From the IMG/VR virus record IMGVR_UViG_3300004463_000111, positions 1 to 41,999 of that record: a stretch of 41,999 nt of DNA. One strand, given 5' to 3'. The translations under genes and the position numbers were made by a program. A model generated the notes under the pieces. The model was not told the origin of the DNA. It made no database searches and was given only the letters and a program-made list of their open reading frames with translations. Shown here piece after piece: positions 7,559 to 14,482 of this stretch. Source of the stretch: a virus. Numbering within the stretch: the stretch's first letter is position 1; each line of letters begins with the position of its first letter.

Positions 7559-7780
7559 TTAGGCAGGCTGGCTTACGGCGCCGACGCGGGTATCCCAGCA
7601 CGGATAGATCTGGCCGCGCTCGCGGATCAGCACGTACTGGATATCCGAGTCTGCTGCCTTGACGTCATCCAGCAAGGCAACAGCTGCCTCAAGCGATTCC
7701 GTCTCGCGTTCCTGTGCGACGATGGGCACGCCGTCCTGGGTTTCTGCGTAGCAAGCGATCTGTGTGTATTTGAAGGCCAT
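7559..7780 (-). CDS. Small hypothetical protein
   Basis: 73 aa. Alternating hydrophobic and polar residues (FKYTQIACYAETQDGVPIVAQ) and a helix (SLEAAVALLDDVKAA) suggest a compact alpha/beta fold. Two Cys residues are far apart and form no zinc motif. The function is unknown. It lies between the DUF1064 nuclease and the 131-aa gene in the same leftward unit. Confidence 0.5.
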   Translation of the reverse strand: MAFKYTQIACYAETQDGVPIVAQERETESLEAAVALLDDVKAADSDIQYVLIRERGQIYPCWDTRVGAVSQPA

Positions 7781-7825
7781 GGTGATTTCCTCAGCTGCTG
7801 CCAGCTTTTGCCGGGTGTGGATAAA

Positions 7826-8170
7826 TCAGAATTTTTCGAAGTCCCAGCCACCGCCAGCCTTCTTGGTTTGCTTTGTGACTGCGATGATTTGGAACGGGTA
7901 GAGGCTGGCGGCGACCTTGGTTTTTACCCTGGCGTCGTCGGTCCAGAATCCCTTCACCTCGTGCAATTCCATGTGACCGGTTGCGAGCATTACCGCGAAG
8001 TCTGGAGTGTAGAAGGTGTTATCTGCCAGGCGCAGCTTGATCCCTTCGAACTTGAACCACGCGATGATCCCGAGGCTCTTGCGATTTTCCAGATAGATCT
8101 GGTAGTCCGCCTCGGTCTTGTTCATTTCGCCGGTCTTGAGACGGCCGAGTGCTTGCAGATTACGATTCAT
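7826..8170 (-). CDS. DUF1064-type PD-(D/E)XK nuclease
   Basis: 114 aa. It matches the phage DUF1064 family of small nucleases, related in fold to Holliday-junction resolvases and Vsr-type enzymes. The catalytic pattern is visible: an early Glu in NKTEADYQIYLENRK (about residues 17-31), Asp57 in YTPDFAV, and Glu71-x-Lys73 in LHEVKGFW, with a following helix rich in Lys. I chose the ATG at 8170 (MNRNLQALGRLKTGEMN), which gives an 11-nt overlap with the upstream gene. A longer frame upstream adds residues unlike the family. A likely role is resolving recombination intermediates or branched DNA before packaging. Confidence 0.75.
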   Translation of the reverse strand: MNRNLQALGRLKTGEMNKTEADYQIYLENRKSLGIIAWFKFEGIKLRLADNTFYTPDFAVMLATGHMELHEVKGFWTDDARVKTKVAASLYPFQIIAVTKQTKKAGGGWDFEKF

Positions 8171-8387
8171 CACTGGCCGCGTCCTTGTCCATTTCTGCGC
8201 TGGTGGCTGCGAACTCAAGCGATACCAGAGTCAGCGACAGGAACGCATCCTCGCCGCCTTCCTTGAGAATATCGCGCATGTCCTCGGCATACATGTAAAT
8301 CAGGTGCCGTCGCTCTTCAGGCATGGCCAGAATCATGTCCTGGATCTGTAGCAGGGCTTCGTGCTGCGGGGTTTTCTCGTCACTCAT
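8160..8387 (-). CDS. Small acidic hypothetical protein
   Basis: 75 aa from the ATG at 8387, which has AGGA 8 nt upstream and overlaps the preceding gene by 8 nt. The sequence is acidic and helical (LLQIQDMILAMPEERRHLIYMYAEDMRDILKE...). It has no membrane segments and no recognised family. Longer in-frame extension upstream would run through the neighbouring gene and lacks a binding site. An accessory role is inferred from its position among small host-interaction-type genes. Confidence 0.5.
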   Translation of the reverse strand: MSDEKTPQHEALLQIQDMILAMPEERRHLIYMYAEDMRDILKEGGEDAFLSLTLVSLEFAATSAEMDKDAASDES

Positions 8388-8574
8388 GTTCTCGGTCCTG
8401 TTGTGGCCGGCTCGATGCGGGCTCAATGGTGAATTCTGCGGTGGGCCAGATGAGGCTGGCGGCGTATCGCGCTTCAGCCTCGGTGCATTCATCCCCGCCC
8501 ATACTGAAAGGCGGGTATCCCGGAACGGTGACGCGCCAGGATTTGTGCCGGTCAGGCTTCTGGCGCGTCGTCAT
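8380..8574 (-). CDS. Small hypothetical protein
   Basis: 64 aa with a basic N-terminus (MTTRQKPDRHKSWRVTVPGYPPF) and the segment DECTEAEARYAASLIWP, which resembles small phage proteins of unknown function that carry a W-x-V-x-V-P-G-x-P-P-F motif. It overlaps its upstream neighbour by 23 nt and its downstream neighbour by 8 nt, so the three are likely co-translated. Confidence 0.5.
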   Translation of the reverse strand: MTTRQKPDRHKSWRVTVPGYPPFSMGGDECTEAEARYAASLIWPTAEFTIEPASSRPQQDREHE

Positions 8575-8869
8575 TCGGCGCAGCCAGTTCCATGATCGTC
8601 TGGATCACTTCGAAGTCTGCAACTTGATCAGGGGCCAGAGCGACGGCGGCGATCCGGTGGATCTCGGCGAGCTTGCCACGCAGGACATCCAGGTTTTCAG
8701 CCTGAATACGGGTGCCGGTTCGCAGCGCCTCCAGGTCTTCGGCGGCGGTGGTTGGCAGAATATCTAGGATTACTTCCCTTATCTTTCCGGCGACCTGTGC
8801 GCAGTTTGTGGTAGCGCCTGCGCGGCACAGGGTTTCGATCAGGTTGGCGGTTTCTTGGCTGATGCTCAT
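8552..8869 (-). CDS. Hypothetical helical protein
   Basis: 105 aa, almost entirely helical (ETANLIETLCRAGATTNCAQVAGKIREVILDILP...). The middle (residues 42-75) has regular spacing of Leu, Ile and Ala suitable for a coiled coil. Two Cys residues near the start do not form a metal motif. It is not recognised. It starts 27 nt after the candidate endolysin gene. Confidence 0.5.
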   Translation of the reverse strand: MSISQETANLIETLCRAGATTNCAQVAGKIREVILDILPTTAAEDLEALRTGTRIQAENLDVLRGKLAEIHRIAAVALAPDQVADFEVIQTIMELAAPNDDAPEA

Positions 8870-8896
8870 AGCGGTCTTCCCATTGGTTGTGGTGCG

Positions 8897-9457
8897 TTAT
8901 TGGATATTCAATTCTTCGCGAGCGGCGGCGTGGTTGCGCAAGAACTTCTGCTCAAGCGCTGCCTGCTGTGCGTCGGTGCCGTTGGTGAATGCGCCCGGGC
9001 GCCAGGTGCGCAGATACAGATCGAAGGCGCCTTCAGCATCGGCGATCTTCGGCAGCGGTTTCGAGTCGGACCACAACAGCAGTCGGGCAAAGCAGGCGGC
9101 CAGCACGTCGTTGTCCTCGATGGCTTCCCAGCAATCTCTAGGGGTCGCATTGAGCTCAAGCCTGTGGCAGATCGGGATAATGAGTGGACCGGTATTATTG
9201 TGGCTTAATACGCCGTTAACTCCGCCACCTATCTCCATCTGCCATAAGCTGCGCGCTGGGCCCTTCGCAGTCTTCGGGCCAACGATGTTTTCTTTGGCAG
9301 TCGCCTCGGTGCGCTTGACCACCTGATAGCGCCGCTCTTCCGGGTCTTCCTGTTTCTGGATCGCCAGCATCATCAGGCGGGCTGCCGGGGTGTCCATGCG
9401 ATCAGGCAGGTGCTCGGTTAGTGCGGTACGGATGGCGCTGACAACGATGGCGCTCAT
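8897..9457 (-). CDS. Candidate endolysin (lysozyme/transglycosylase-like)
   Basis: 186 aa. No other gene here looks like an endolysin, and this one has the right context and a suggestive motif. Residues 24-40 form a helix ending in Glu37 (LMMLAIQKQE), followed by GPARSLWQMEIGGGV at 66-80, then an Ala-rich helix (DVLAACFARLLLWSD, 117-131) and YLRTWRPG. Glu at a helix end followed by G-x-AR-x-x-WQ resembles the SLT/lysozyme pattern E...GA-x-GL-x-Q. I recall a phage family with GPARGFWQFE-GGGV. There is no signal peptide, so holin-dependent release would be needed. It is coupled to its upstream neighbour by ATGA and is two genes after the spanins. The activity is inferred and unproven. Confidence 0.5.
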   Translation of the reverse strand: MSAIVVSAIRTALTEHLPDRMDTPAARLMMLAIQKQEDPEERRYQVVKRTEATAKENIVGPKTAKGPARSLWQMEIGGGVNGVLSHNNTGPLIIPICHRLELNATPRDCWEAIEDNDVLAACFARLLLWSDSKPLPKIADAEGAFDLYLRTWRPGAFTNGTDAQQAALEQKFLRNHAAAREELNIQ

Positions 9458-9762
9458 GGCTTCACCTCGTCCCAGTGGATTTCAAGCCAGAGATCTACGA
9501 ACTGGCGTTCGATGGCATTGCATGAGCAACGAAAGCCAAGTGCGCGCAGCTCCTTGAGAATCGCCTTGCACAGTTCAGGATACTGATCCTCATTGCAATA
9601 GGTGCTGGTGCCAAACCCGTAGTCGCGCGTGGTGTATATGTATCTTCCAGCCTCAGCGGCCTTGGCGATGCCGGCCAAGATGGTGTCCACGGCAAACGCT
9701 GGATCTTTCGCACGAGCCATGTCGCGAGCTTTATCAGCTGTGATTCTGTCCGATGTATTCAC
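9454..9762 (-). CDS. Hypothetical protein between spanins and endolysin candidate
   Basis: 102 aa. The start is GTG at 9762, chosen because AAGGAG lies 8 nt upstream and the codon overlaps the Rz1-like stop as GTGA. The longer frame from an upstream ATG would lack a binding site. The protein has a helical N-terminus (ITADKARDMARAKDPAFAVDTILAGIAKAAEAG), then aromatic segments (YIYTTRDYGFGTSTYCNED) and a Cys pair in FRCSCN. The family is familiar from phage genomes but without known function. It overlaps the endolysin candidate by ATGA. Confidence 0.6.
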   Translation of the reverse strand: MNTSDRITADKARDMARAKDPAFAVDTILAGIAKAAEAGRYIYTTRDYGFGTSTYCNEDQYPELCKAILKELRALGFRCSCNAIERQFVDLWLEIHWDEVKP

Positions 9763-10055
9763 TGTTGAATCTCCTTGCTCCAGCGTTGGAACTCGATCAA
9801 AAGGTCCCTGTTCTGGCGGGCGCATTGGTTGTTGTCGGTGACGGTGCCGATGTCGTCGGTGTCGTCCGGATCAGTTCCGACCGGCAGGTAGGAGCATACC
9901 GGCGCCAGCAGACGCTGATCCGGCTGCGCTGGCTTCGGGCAATGCTGGATCGCTCCCGAAAAGGCTGGCGTTGTAGAGCTGCAGCCAGTCATCAGTGAGC
10001 TTGCAATCGCGATCACGCCAGCGGTCGCGATACTTAATAACCTGTTTGTCCACAT
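9759..10055 (-). CDS. Rz1-like outer-membrane spanin lipoprotein
   Basis: 98 aa, embedded largely in the +1 frame of the Rz-like gene. The N-terminus is a lipoprotein signal: basic start (MWTNR), hydrophobic core (LLSIATAGVIAIASS) and lipobox LMTGC with Cys25 as the lipidated residue. After it comes a Pro-rich stretch (CPKPAQPDQRLLAPVC) and a periplasmic C-terminal region ending in a charged helix. It should be the o-spanin that joins the i-spanin to fuse the inner and outer membranes in the final lysis step. The start ATG at 10055 follows from the signal sequence; upstream codons in this frame are non-signal-like. It is larger than lambda Rz1 (60 aa). Confidence 0.82.
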   Translation of the reverse strand: MWTNRLLSIATAGVIAIASSLMTGCSSTTPAFSGAIQHCPKPAQPDQRLLAPVCSYLPVGTDPDDTDDIGTVTDNNQCARQNRDLLIEFQRWSKEIQQ

Positions 10056-10311
10056 AGACAATTTCCTTCTGTTGCGCGATCTGTCGTTGGTCGATACGTT
10101 CGCTCGACTTGTCGGTGACGGCTTGATTTCTGGCTTCAGCGGCCACGCCGGCTTCAAACGCTGCCTGTTCCACTTCGGCCTGTTCGCTTTTGTAGGCGGC
10201 CATCTGCGCTTCGCATCGAAAGCCTCGCTGCTGCCATCCGGCATAGGCGCAGCAGAGCATCACAGCGAAGATGGCTGTGGTAACGGCCAGGTACTTGGCC
10301 ACCGGGTTCAT
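9871..10311 (-). CDS. Rz-like inner-membrane spanin
   Basis: 146 aa. A single N-terminal membrane segment (residues 7-25, LAVTTAIFAVMLCCAYAGW) is followed by a long charged helix (KSEQAEVEQAAFEAGVAAEARNQA to about residue 95), the typical type II i-spanin layout. The C-terminal part has a Cys-containing segment (RDRDCKLTDDWLQLYNASLF) as in Rz proteins, then a Gly/Ala-rich tail. Its last third overlaps the Rz1-like gene in another frame, the classic nested spanin arrangement. Its ATG overlaps the stop of the upstream regulator gene as ATGA (10308-10311). Confidence 0.85.
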   Translation of the reverse strand: MNPVAKYLAVTTAIFAVMLCCAYAGWQQRGFRCEAQMAAYKSEQAEVEQAAFEAGVAAEARNQAVTDKSSERIDQRQIAQQKEIVYVDKQVIKYRDRWRDRDCKLTDDWLQLYNASLFGSDPALPEASAAGSASAGAGMLLPAGRN

Positions 10312-10586
10312 TGATCGGGCGCCAGCAGGACCAGTAGGGCTTTGCGCTTGCTCGGTGCCAGGCCGCGCACGGCCAGGATCATCGCCTGCTCGTCTTTGGT
10401 CAGGTGACCGTGATCGATGGCGGCGGTCACCGGGTAATCGCTGGCAATCGAATCTTCCAGGCGGCCGATGATTTCAGAGTTCATGCTGCGATGATTGCGC
10501 AAGGCAATGTCAGCTATCTGTTCGCGCATACCGTCCGGCAGGCGAACCACGAATTTGTCAGCGGTGCGAGAGTTTCCGTTCAGCAT
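10308..10586 (-). CDS. Arc-like ribbon-helix-helix DNA-binding protein
   Basis: 92 aa. The first ~50 residues match the Arc family of ribbon-helix-helix repressors: the strand DKFVVRLPDGMREQI followed by two helices (ADIALRNHRSMNSEIIGRLED). The C-terminal helix (KDEQAMILAVRGLAPSKRKALLVLL) may be for oligomerisation. It probably binds DNA as a dimer or tetramer and controls phage transcription; its target is unknown. GAGG lies 7 nt before the ATG. It sits between an HTH gene and the spanin genes. Confidence 0.82.
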   Translation of the reverse strand: MLNGNSRTADKFVVRLPDGMREQIADIALRNHRSMNSEIIGRLEDSIASDYPVTAAIDHGHLTKDEQAMILAVRGLAPSKRKALLVLLAPDQ

Positions 10587-10588
10587 GG

Positions 10589-10795
10589 TTATGCCTCTTC
10601 CTGTTGATCGTTGAAGGTGAAGCCGTAGCGGGCGGCGATCTGTTCGACTTCGATGCGGCTGATGCCCAGGCGTTTGCCGATACTGCTCGCCGGCAGGGAC
10701 TGGGCCAGTGCCTTGATGCGCTCTGCCAGGTGGTTGTCACGCAAGGCCGAAGCCCGGCGCAGGTGTTTGATTGGGTTGAAGTTGGCGGCTTGCAT
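10589..10795 (-). CDS. Small helix-turn-helix protein
   Basis: 68 aa, basic. The C-terminal half SIGKRLGISRIEVEQIAARYGF reads as a helix-turn-helix: helix, turn at GIS, recognition helix. The N-terminal half (RRASALRDNHLAERIKALAQSLP) is helical. It is probably a small DNA-binding regulator. It directly precedes the Arc-like gene, so this unit encodes two candidate regulators. A UUCG hairpin lies just upstream, between this gene and the triple winged-helix gene. Confidence 0.6.
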   Translation of the reverse strand: MQAANFNPIKHLRRASALRDNHLAERIKALAQSLPASSIGKRLGISRIEVEQIAARYGFTFNDQQEEA

Positions 10796-10811
10796 GGCGC
10801 TCCCCCGAAAG

Positions 10812-10829
10812 CCGGGGCCGAAGCCCCGG
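10812..10829 (-). other. UUCG-capped hairpin between genes
   Basis: Read leftward: CCGGGGC, TTCG, GCCCCGG. A 7-bp GC stem with a UUCG tetraloop is very stable. It follows the stop of the 377-aa gene and precedes the HTH gene start by 17 nt. There is no T-run after it, so it is more likely an mRNA stability or processing element, or a weak attenuator, than a full terminator. Confidence 0.55.
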
Positions 10830-10835
10830 TGATGA

Positions 10836-11969
10836 TCAGTCGTAGATGGCGCGGCCGCCTAAATCGTTCTCGGCTGAGATCACACCGTCCTGCTCCATGC
10901 GCAGAATCATGGCCTCGGCGGTTTCTTCAGTGACGGCGAAGTTGGATTTCAGGAGGCTGACGCTAACTTTTTTCTCGCGCTGCACCAGCAGGATGGCGTC
11001 GGCGTATTGGTCTTCGTCGAATGGCGCGGGTTCTTTCGCACCGGTTTCTTCTTTGGCCACGGCGCCAGGTCCATGCTTGACCTCGGCCACGGTCATCGGC
11101 CGCTGATCCGCCGGGATCAAAGTTCGCAGGCCTTCATCATCCGGCGCGCTGATGATGCCGTTGCTGGCCAGGGTCAGGATGATGTCGGTCACTTCCTTGC
11201 GCTTGACGCCAGCCGCCACCTGAATGGCCTTGGCGCTGATCTCGCCGCCATTGGTGACGTGGATGAAGGCCAGTTCATACGGCGATACCGACTGCTCAAC
11301 AATGCCGATAACCTCGCGGCCGCCGTTGGAATTCATTGGCGTTACAACGCCGTCCGATTCCATGCTTTCAATCATGCGTGCGGAGCGGTTGTAGCCGATC
11401 TTCAGTTTGCGCTGAACAGCCGAAATTGAAGCACGGCGACTTTCAATCACAAACTGTACGGCATCGCGATACAGCGGGTCTTCACCTTCCGGGATGTCGT
11501 CATTCGACTGATACTCATCGTTCGGCCCAGAATCCAGTGGCAAATCCGGTTGGTCCTTCTGCGGCTTGTTGCTGTCCAGCGCGCCATAGTATTCATCCGG
11601 CGCCAGCACGAGCAGCACGCGATTGTTGACGCGGTCGGTCAGGGCATGGCGCTGTGGATCGTCGCCATCGGTGTCCAGCACTACGCGAAGGCTCTTGCCG
11701 GTGCCCATGTAGGATTTCATGGTGCAGGTGATGACAGACGTACCAGCGGCAGCAATGACCACCACAGCGGCGCTGACCAGATCCTTGACCGCGTCGTTCA
11801 GCTCGTCGATCAGCTTGCCTTCCTGGTTTTCCTTGAGCTTGGTGTGCTTGCGCACGGCTGTCAGCGTGGCTTCGACCAGGTCGCGAGTGATGAACTTGGC
11901 GGCGAACTCATGCGCCGGAACGCCCATCATGCGCGCTTGTTCGATCAGTTCTTTTTCGTTCAGGTCCAT
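10836..11969 (-). CDS. Protein with three FtsK-gamma-like winged-helix domains
   Basis: 377 aa. After an N-terminal helical region with a hydrophobic stretch (about 63-80, [18 protein letters not shown]) and an acidic linker, three repeated domains follow: residues about 164-221 ([36 protein letters not shown]), 228-285 and 318-376 ([27 protein letters not shown]). The first is a clear FtsK gamma domain (winged helix that reads KOPS in the host translocase); the third is similar and the second more diverged. No FtsK motor domain is present. It is therefore probably a DNA-binding protein, perhaps binding KOPS-like sites or regulating transcription or recombination. It has its own predicted promoter with operator. 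The likely binding site GGGATTTAACCG precedes the ATG. Confidence 0.7.
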   Translation of the reverse strand: MDLNEKELIEQARMMGVPAHEFAAKFITRDLVEATLTAVRKHTKLKENQEGKLIDELNDAVKDLVSAAVVVIAAAGTSVITCTMKSYMGTGKSLRVVLDTDGDDPQRHALTDRVNNRVLLVLAPDEYYGALDSNKPQKDQPDLPLDSGPNDEYQSNDDIPEGEDPLYRDAVQFVIESRRASISAVQRKLKIGYNRSARMIESMESDGVVTPMNSNGGREVIGIVEQSVSPYELAFIHVTNGGEISAKAIQVAAGVKRKEVTDIILTLASNGIISAPDDEGLRTLIPADQRPMTVAEVKHGPGAVAKEETGAKEPAPFDEDQYADAILLVQREKKVSVSLLKSNFAVTEETAEAMILRMEQDGVISAENDLGGRAIYD

Positions 11970-12004
11970 CGGTTAAATCCCATTTTGGTGAAGTTGCGTT
12001 AGAG

Positions 12005-12038
12005 TGGCCAGTATCTTTGCCATTACATTTGATGTCAA
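12005..12038 (-). promoter_or_regulatory. Leftward promoter with 18-bp operator, upstream of the triple winged-helix gene
   Basis: On the minus strand TTGACA (12038-12033), a 17-nt spacer and GATACT (12015-12010) form a sigma-70-like promoter. The -10 is covered by TGGCAAAGATACTGGCCA (12022-12005), which matches the elements at 15598-15615 and 19741-19758. A second TGGCAAAG copy lies upstream at 12049-12042, on the other side of the -35. Confidence 0.6.
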
Positions 12039-12052
12039 TCACTTTGCCAGCA

Positions 12053-12337
12053 TTAAATCAGCGTTTTTGTCAGCTCCATCAGTTCGGCTTCAGTGCCGAA
12101 TGCTTCGATGAAAGCGTTCTTCGATCCGTGAATGCTCGGCACTGACAGGCCCGCTGTGCCTCGATGGTGCATTGGGCATAGTCCTATAGCGTCGAAGTGG
12201 CTGGCGCGTCGTCCTGCGCCCGTGCCGGCTCGCGGGTGGTGAATTTCTGCCGGAGTTCCTGGTGTGCCTTGCTGGTAGCAGGCAATGCAGCCCAGTGCGG
12301 CGACTTTGTTCAGGTGTTGGCGTTCGGTCTTGGTCAT
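12053..12337 (-). CDS. Ref-like HNH nuclease
   Basis: 94 aa. It resembles the C-terminal nuclease part of phage P1 Ref (recombination enhancement function) and related phage HNH proteins: Cys17-x-x-Cys20, His33-His34 in EIHHPR, then Cys54-x-x-His57-His58 (LCPMHH) and Asn in HGSKNAF. The Ref family makes RecA-directed cuts in DNA. The start ATG at 12337 shares a base with the NinB stop (TGATG); the frame continues upstream but inside the NinB gene. Placement beside NinB and an annealing protein supports a recombination role. Confidence 0.72.
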   Translation of the reverse strand: MTKTERQHLNKVAALGCIACYQQGTPGTPAEIHHPRAGTGAGRRASHFDAIGLCPMHHRGTAGLSVPSIHGSKNAFIEAFGTEAELMELTKTLI

Positions 12338-12750
12338 CAGTAGCGCCCATTCCAGTGATCTTTCTGCGTCCACTTCACGCCATGCTCTGCGCCAAAGGCT
12401 TCGATCCATTCAATCAGCTCGGCACACTTCTTTACGCTTAGCTTGCTGGTGCGCTCGTAAAGTACATCGATACCCTGGCCGTCGATCGCAGGGATCATCT
12501 GGATCGATGCACCGCTTTCGCGCAGCCAGGCGGCGGTGCAAAGGCGCTTCCAGATGGTGACGTCCCATTTCATCCCGGCGTGTTCAACCTGTCTGGCGAT
12601 GTCGGCCAGCATCGCGTGCAGCTTCTTGTTCTGTTCTGCGCTGCGGTCTTCGTCGTTGATCGCCACCGTCCTTGGCTTGGCAAGATCCAAGCCGGCCAGG
12701 TGGCCCATCAGTCGGGCGCGGTCGTGTTCGTTGGCCAGCTTAAATTCCAT
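12337..12750 (-). CDS. ninB: NinB recombination protein
   Basis: 137 aa, the full length of lambda NinB (Orf, 146 aa). Recognised by the segment DRSAEQNKKLHAMLADIARQVEHAGMKWDVTIWKRLCTAAWL and the C-terminal KLSVKKCAELIEWIEAFGAEHGVKW. NinB supplies RecFOR-like function, binds SSB and single-stranded DNA, and assists phage recombination. It overlaps the HNH gene upstream by 11 nt and the Ref-like gene by one base. Confidence 0.9.
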   Translation of the reverse strand: MEFKLANEHDRARLMGHLAGLDLAKPRTVAINDEDRSAEQNKKLHAMLADIARQVEHAGMKWDVTIWKRLCTAAWLRESGASIQMIPAIDGQGIDVLYERTSKLSVKKCAELIEWIEAFGAEHGVKWTQKDHWNGRY

Positions 12751-13231
12751 TCCTTTCCTCCTTTGCGCGATCGCGTCGGCGCTGTTCTGACTCGTTGGCG
12801 CATGTTCTGCAAATCGAATGTCCGCGCTTTGTTGGTCGCCTGTTACCGATCCAGCTGTGGCCGTTAGCGCAATGTGTTTCCGTGCTTTTTACTTTGAAGT
12901 ATGGCTTTGAGCGGATGTTGTTTATTCGCTGAGTCACAGCCTCAAGGTGATCTGGATTACAGCAGGAAGTGTTTCTACAGCAATGGTCAATTGTCATGCC
13001 TTCCGGGATGGGCCCCTTGAAGTACTCAAAAGAAAACCTATGCGCCAGATCCATCCCTTTCCCTGCTGGCCTAAACTTTCCATATCCAGCAGGGAGTTTG
13101 CTTGCTGTCCATACCCAGCATCCAGTTTCTGTATCCACGTAAAACTTTTTGTTGAATCGGATCAGCTCCCGGTCTGCATCGGTTGCGCCGACCAGGCCGT
13201 TTGCGCTGCGAACTAAAGCCAGGTCGGCCAT
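12740..13231 (-). CDS. HNH endonuclease with a second zinc ribbon (homing type)
   Basis: 163 aa. The HNH_3-type core is at about 62-107: LAHRFSFEYFKGPIPEGM, then IDHCCRNTSCCNPDHLEAVT with His, Asn and His in place. This is followed by a second zinc motif at residues 121-144 (CANGH ... CRTC). The N-terminal region GCWVWTASKLPAGYGKF is typical of free-standing phage HNH homing enzymes. Its gene looks more AT-rich than its neighbours and lies between Gp157-like and NinB genes, which suggests a mobile intruder in the recombination block. The start at 13231 has GAGGT about 5 nt upstream. Confidence 0.85.
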   Translation of the reverse strand: MADLALVRSANGLVGATDADRELIRFNKKFYVDTETGCWVWTASKLPAGYGKFRPAGKGMDLAHRFSFEYFKGPIPEGMTIDHCCRNTSCCNPDHLEAVTQRINNIRSKPYFKVKSTETHCANGHSWIGNRRPTKRGHSICRTCANESEQRRRDRAKEERNGI

Positions 13232-13238
13232 AACTACC

Positions 13239-13736
13239 TCACTTGATGCTGATGGATGACTTGCCGATTTCGCTGTGAGCGCCTTCGACGGTCTTGCCTT
13301 CCTTGATCGCCCTGGCAATCTCGGCCTTCATCGGCGTGGTGGTGACGGTTGTGTTCATGTACTCGTCTGGGATCTTCGATTCTTCGTCGATGATTACGAT
13401 CGGCTTTCCTTTTCCCAGTGTGATAGTGAACAGCGGATGGGTGATTTTCTTGATCCCGGTCCGCTCCATATTGGCGCGCAGGTATTCTTTCAGCGAGGTC
13501 TGGCGGTTTTCCATCACCTTCTTGCGTTCGGTCAGCCTGGCGATCTGCGTCTTAATCGCTTCGATATCGCCATCCATGTTCAGGGTGACCATGGCCAGCG
13601 CCTTGCCTTTTTCCTGAAACTCCCCCTCGATGCCTTCCATGGTGTCGCGCAGGGCCACGGCAAGGTCTTCATCGCCGGTTTCAGCCAGCGCGGCTAATTC
13701 TTGGTACTGCTTACCGATTTCGTAGAGAGCGGTCAT
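13239..13736 (-). CDS. Siphovirus Gp157-like protein
   Basis: 165 aa. It matches the Gp157 family of phage proteins: an N-terminal helical half with coiled coil (residues 1-95, ...ALMVT/EAIKTQIARLTERKKVMENRQTSLKEYL) and a C-terminal beta part (HPLFTITLGKGKPIVIIDEESKIPDEYM). The family is linked to phage resistance in Streptococcus thermophilus phages and is usually coded beside recombination genes, where it may assist the annealing protein. Its ATG overlaps the stop of the annealing-protein gene as ATGA (13733-13736). Confidence 0.8.
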   Translation of the reverse strand: MTALYEIGKQYQELAALAETGDEDLAVALRDTMEGIEGEFQEKGKALAMVTLNMDGDIEAIKTQIARLTERKKVMENRQTSLKEYLRANMERTGIKKITHPLFTITLGKGKPIVIIDEESKIPDEYMNTTVTTTPMKAEIARAIKEGKTVEGAHSEIGKSSISIK

Positions 13737-14482
13737 TGTGCGGACTCCTGGCTGGTTGGCGCTGGCTCTTCAAAGCGCGCCTGCTGTTCTGTGTATTCGC
13801 GGGTGATGCGGGTCACTGCTTTCTTGTCGTCGCGTGCGGATAGGCGGCGAACAGCCACGTCATGGAAGGCTTTCAGTTCGTTCTTGGTCTTCGCGGTCTT
13901 CAGCGACTCGATCACGGACTGGATGTAGTCCAGGCGCTCTTGCTTCTGGCGAGCTTCCTCGGCGATCTGGTCTTCTGCCTGCTCGATCTTTTCGTCATCC
14001 TTGCGCTGACTGACGTATTCCGCATCGTCAAACAGGCCAAGGAACACGTCGGCGCTGAAGCCAAGCATGGAAAGTGATTTCTTGATCGCGTCGGTCAGCG
14101 ACTTCTTCGGCGCTTCCGGGTCGGTGCTTGTGCCGTAGGTGGATTTGTAGAGGTACTTCGTGCAGCCGTACTGTTCAAACTGGCCGCGCTTGCCGTCAAT
14201 CTCCGCCCAAAACAGAATTTTCACAGTGTGGTTCAGGGCGTGGCCAAGGCTGAAACGCTTGTCTCCTTCGCCGGAAAAGATCTCCGCGCCAGGGTCATAG
14301 CGCTCTTCCAGAACTGTCCAGCCGAAGCCAAACCCAGCAGGCCCGAAAACCTCGGTGGCCTTCATGATCATCGCTGTGCCGTTCAGGCTGGTGATGTTCT
14401 GCCCGTCGACCTTGGCGGCCTTTGTGTATTTGGTATCGGTCGTGCTAACCAGATTCCAGATGCGCATATTTTCAGCGGTCAT
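13733..14482 (-). CDS. Rad52-like single-strand annealing protein
   Basis: 249 aa. It is probably a phage recombinase that anneals complementary single strands. The N-terminal ~150 residues have the pattern of Rad52-superfamily SSAPs: ITSLNGTAMIMKATEVFGPAGFGFGW, then the motif KKSLTDAIKKSLSMLGFSADVFLGLFDDAEY (about 129-160). This is followed by a Glu/Gln/Lys-rich coiled coil (165-215) and a helical tail. I chose the ATG at 14482, which shares a base with the TAA of the GHKL gene (TAATG) and has GGAG 9 nt upstream; longer forms would overlap that gene. Neighbours Gp157, NinB, Ref and DUF1064 support a recombination module. The exact SSAP subfamily is uncertain. Confidence 0.72.
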   Translation of the reverse strand: MTAENMRIWNLVSTTDTKYTKAAKVDGQNITSLNGTAMIMKATEVFGPAGFGFGWTVLEERYDPGAEIFSGEGDKRFSLGHALNHTVKILFWAEIDGKRGQFEQYGCTKYLYKSTYGTSTDPEAPKKSLTDAIKKSLSMLGFSADVFLGLFDDAEYVSQRKDDEKIEQAEDQIAEEARQKQERLDYIQSVIESLKTAKTKNELKAFHDVAVRRLSARDDKKAVTRITREYTEQQARFEEPAPTSQESAQ

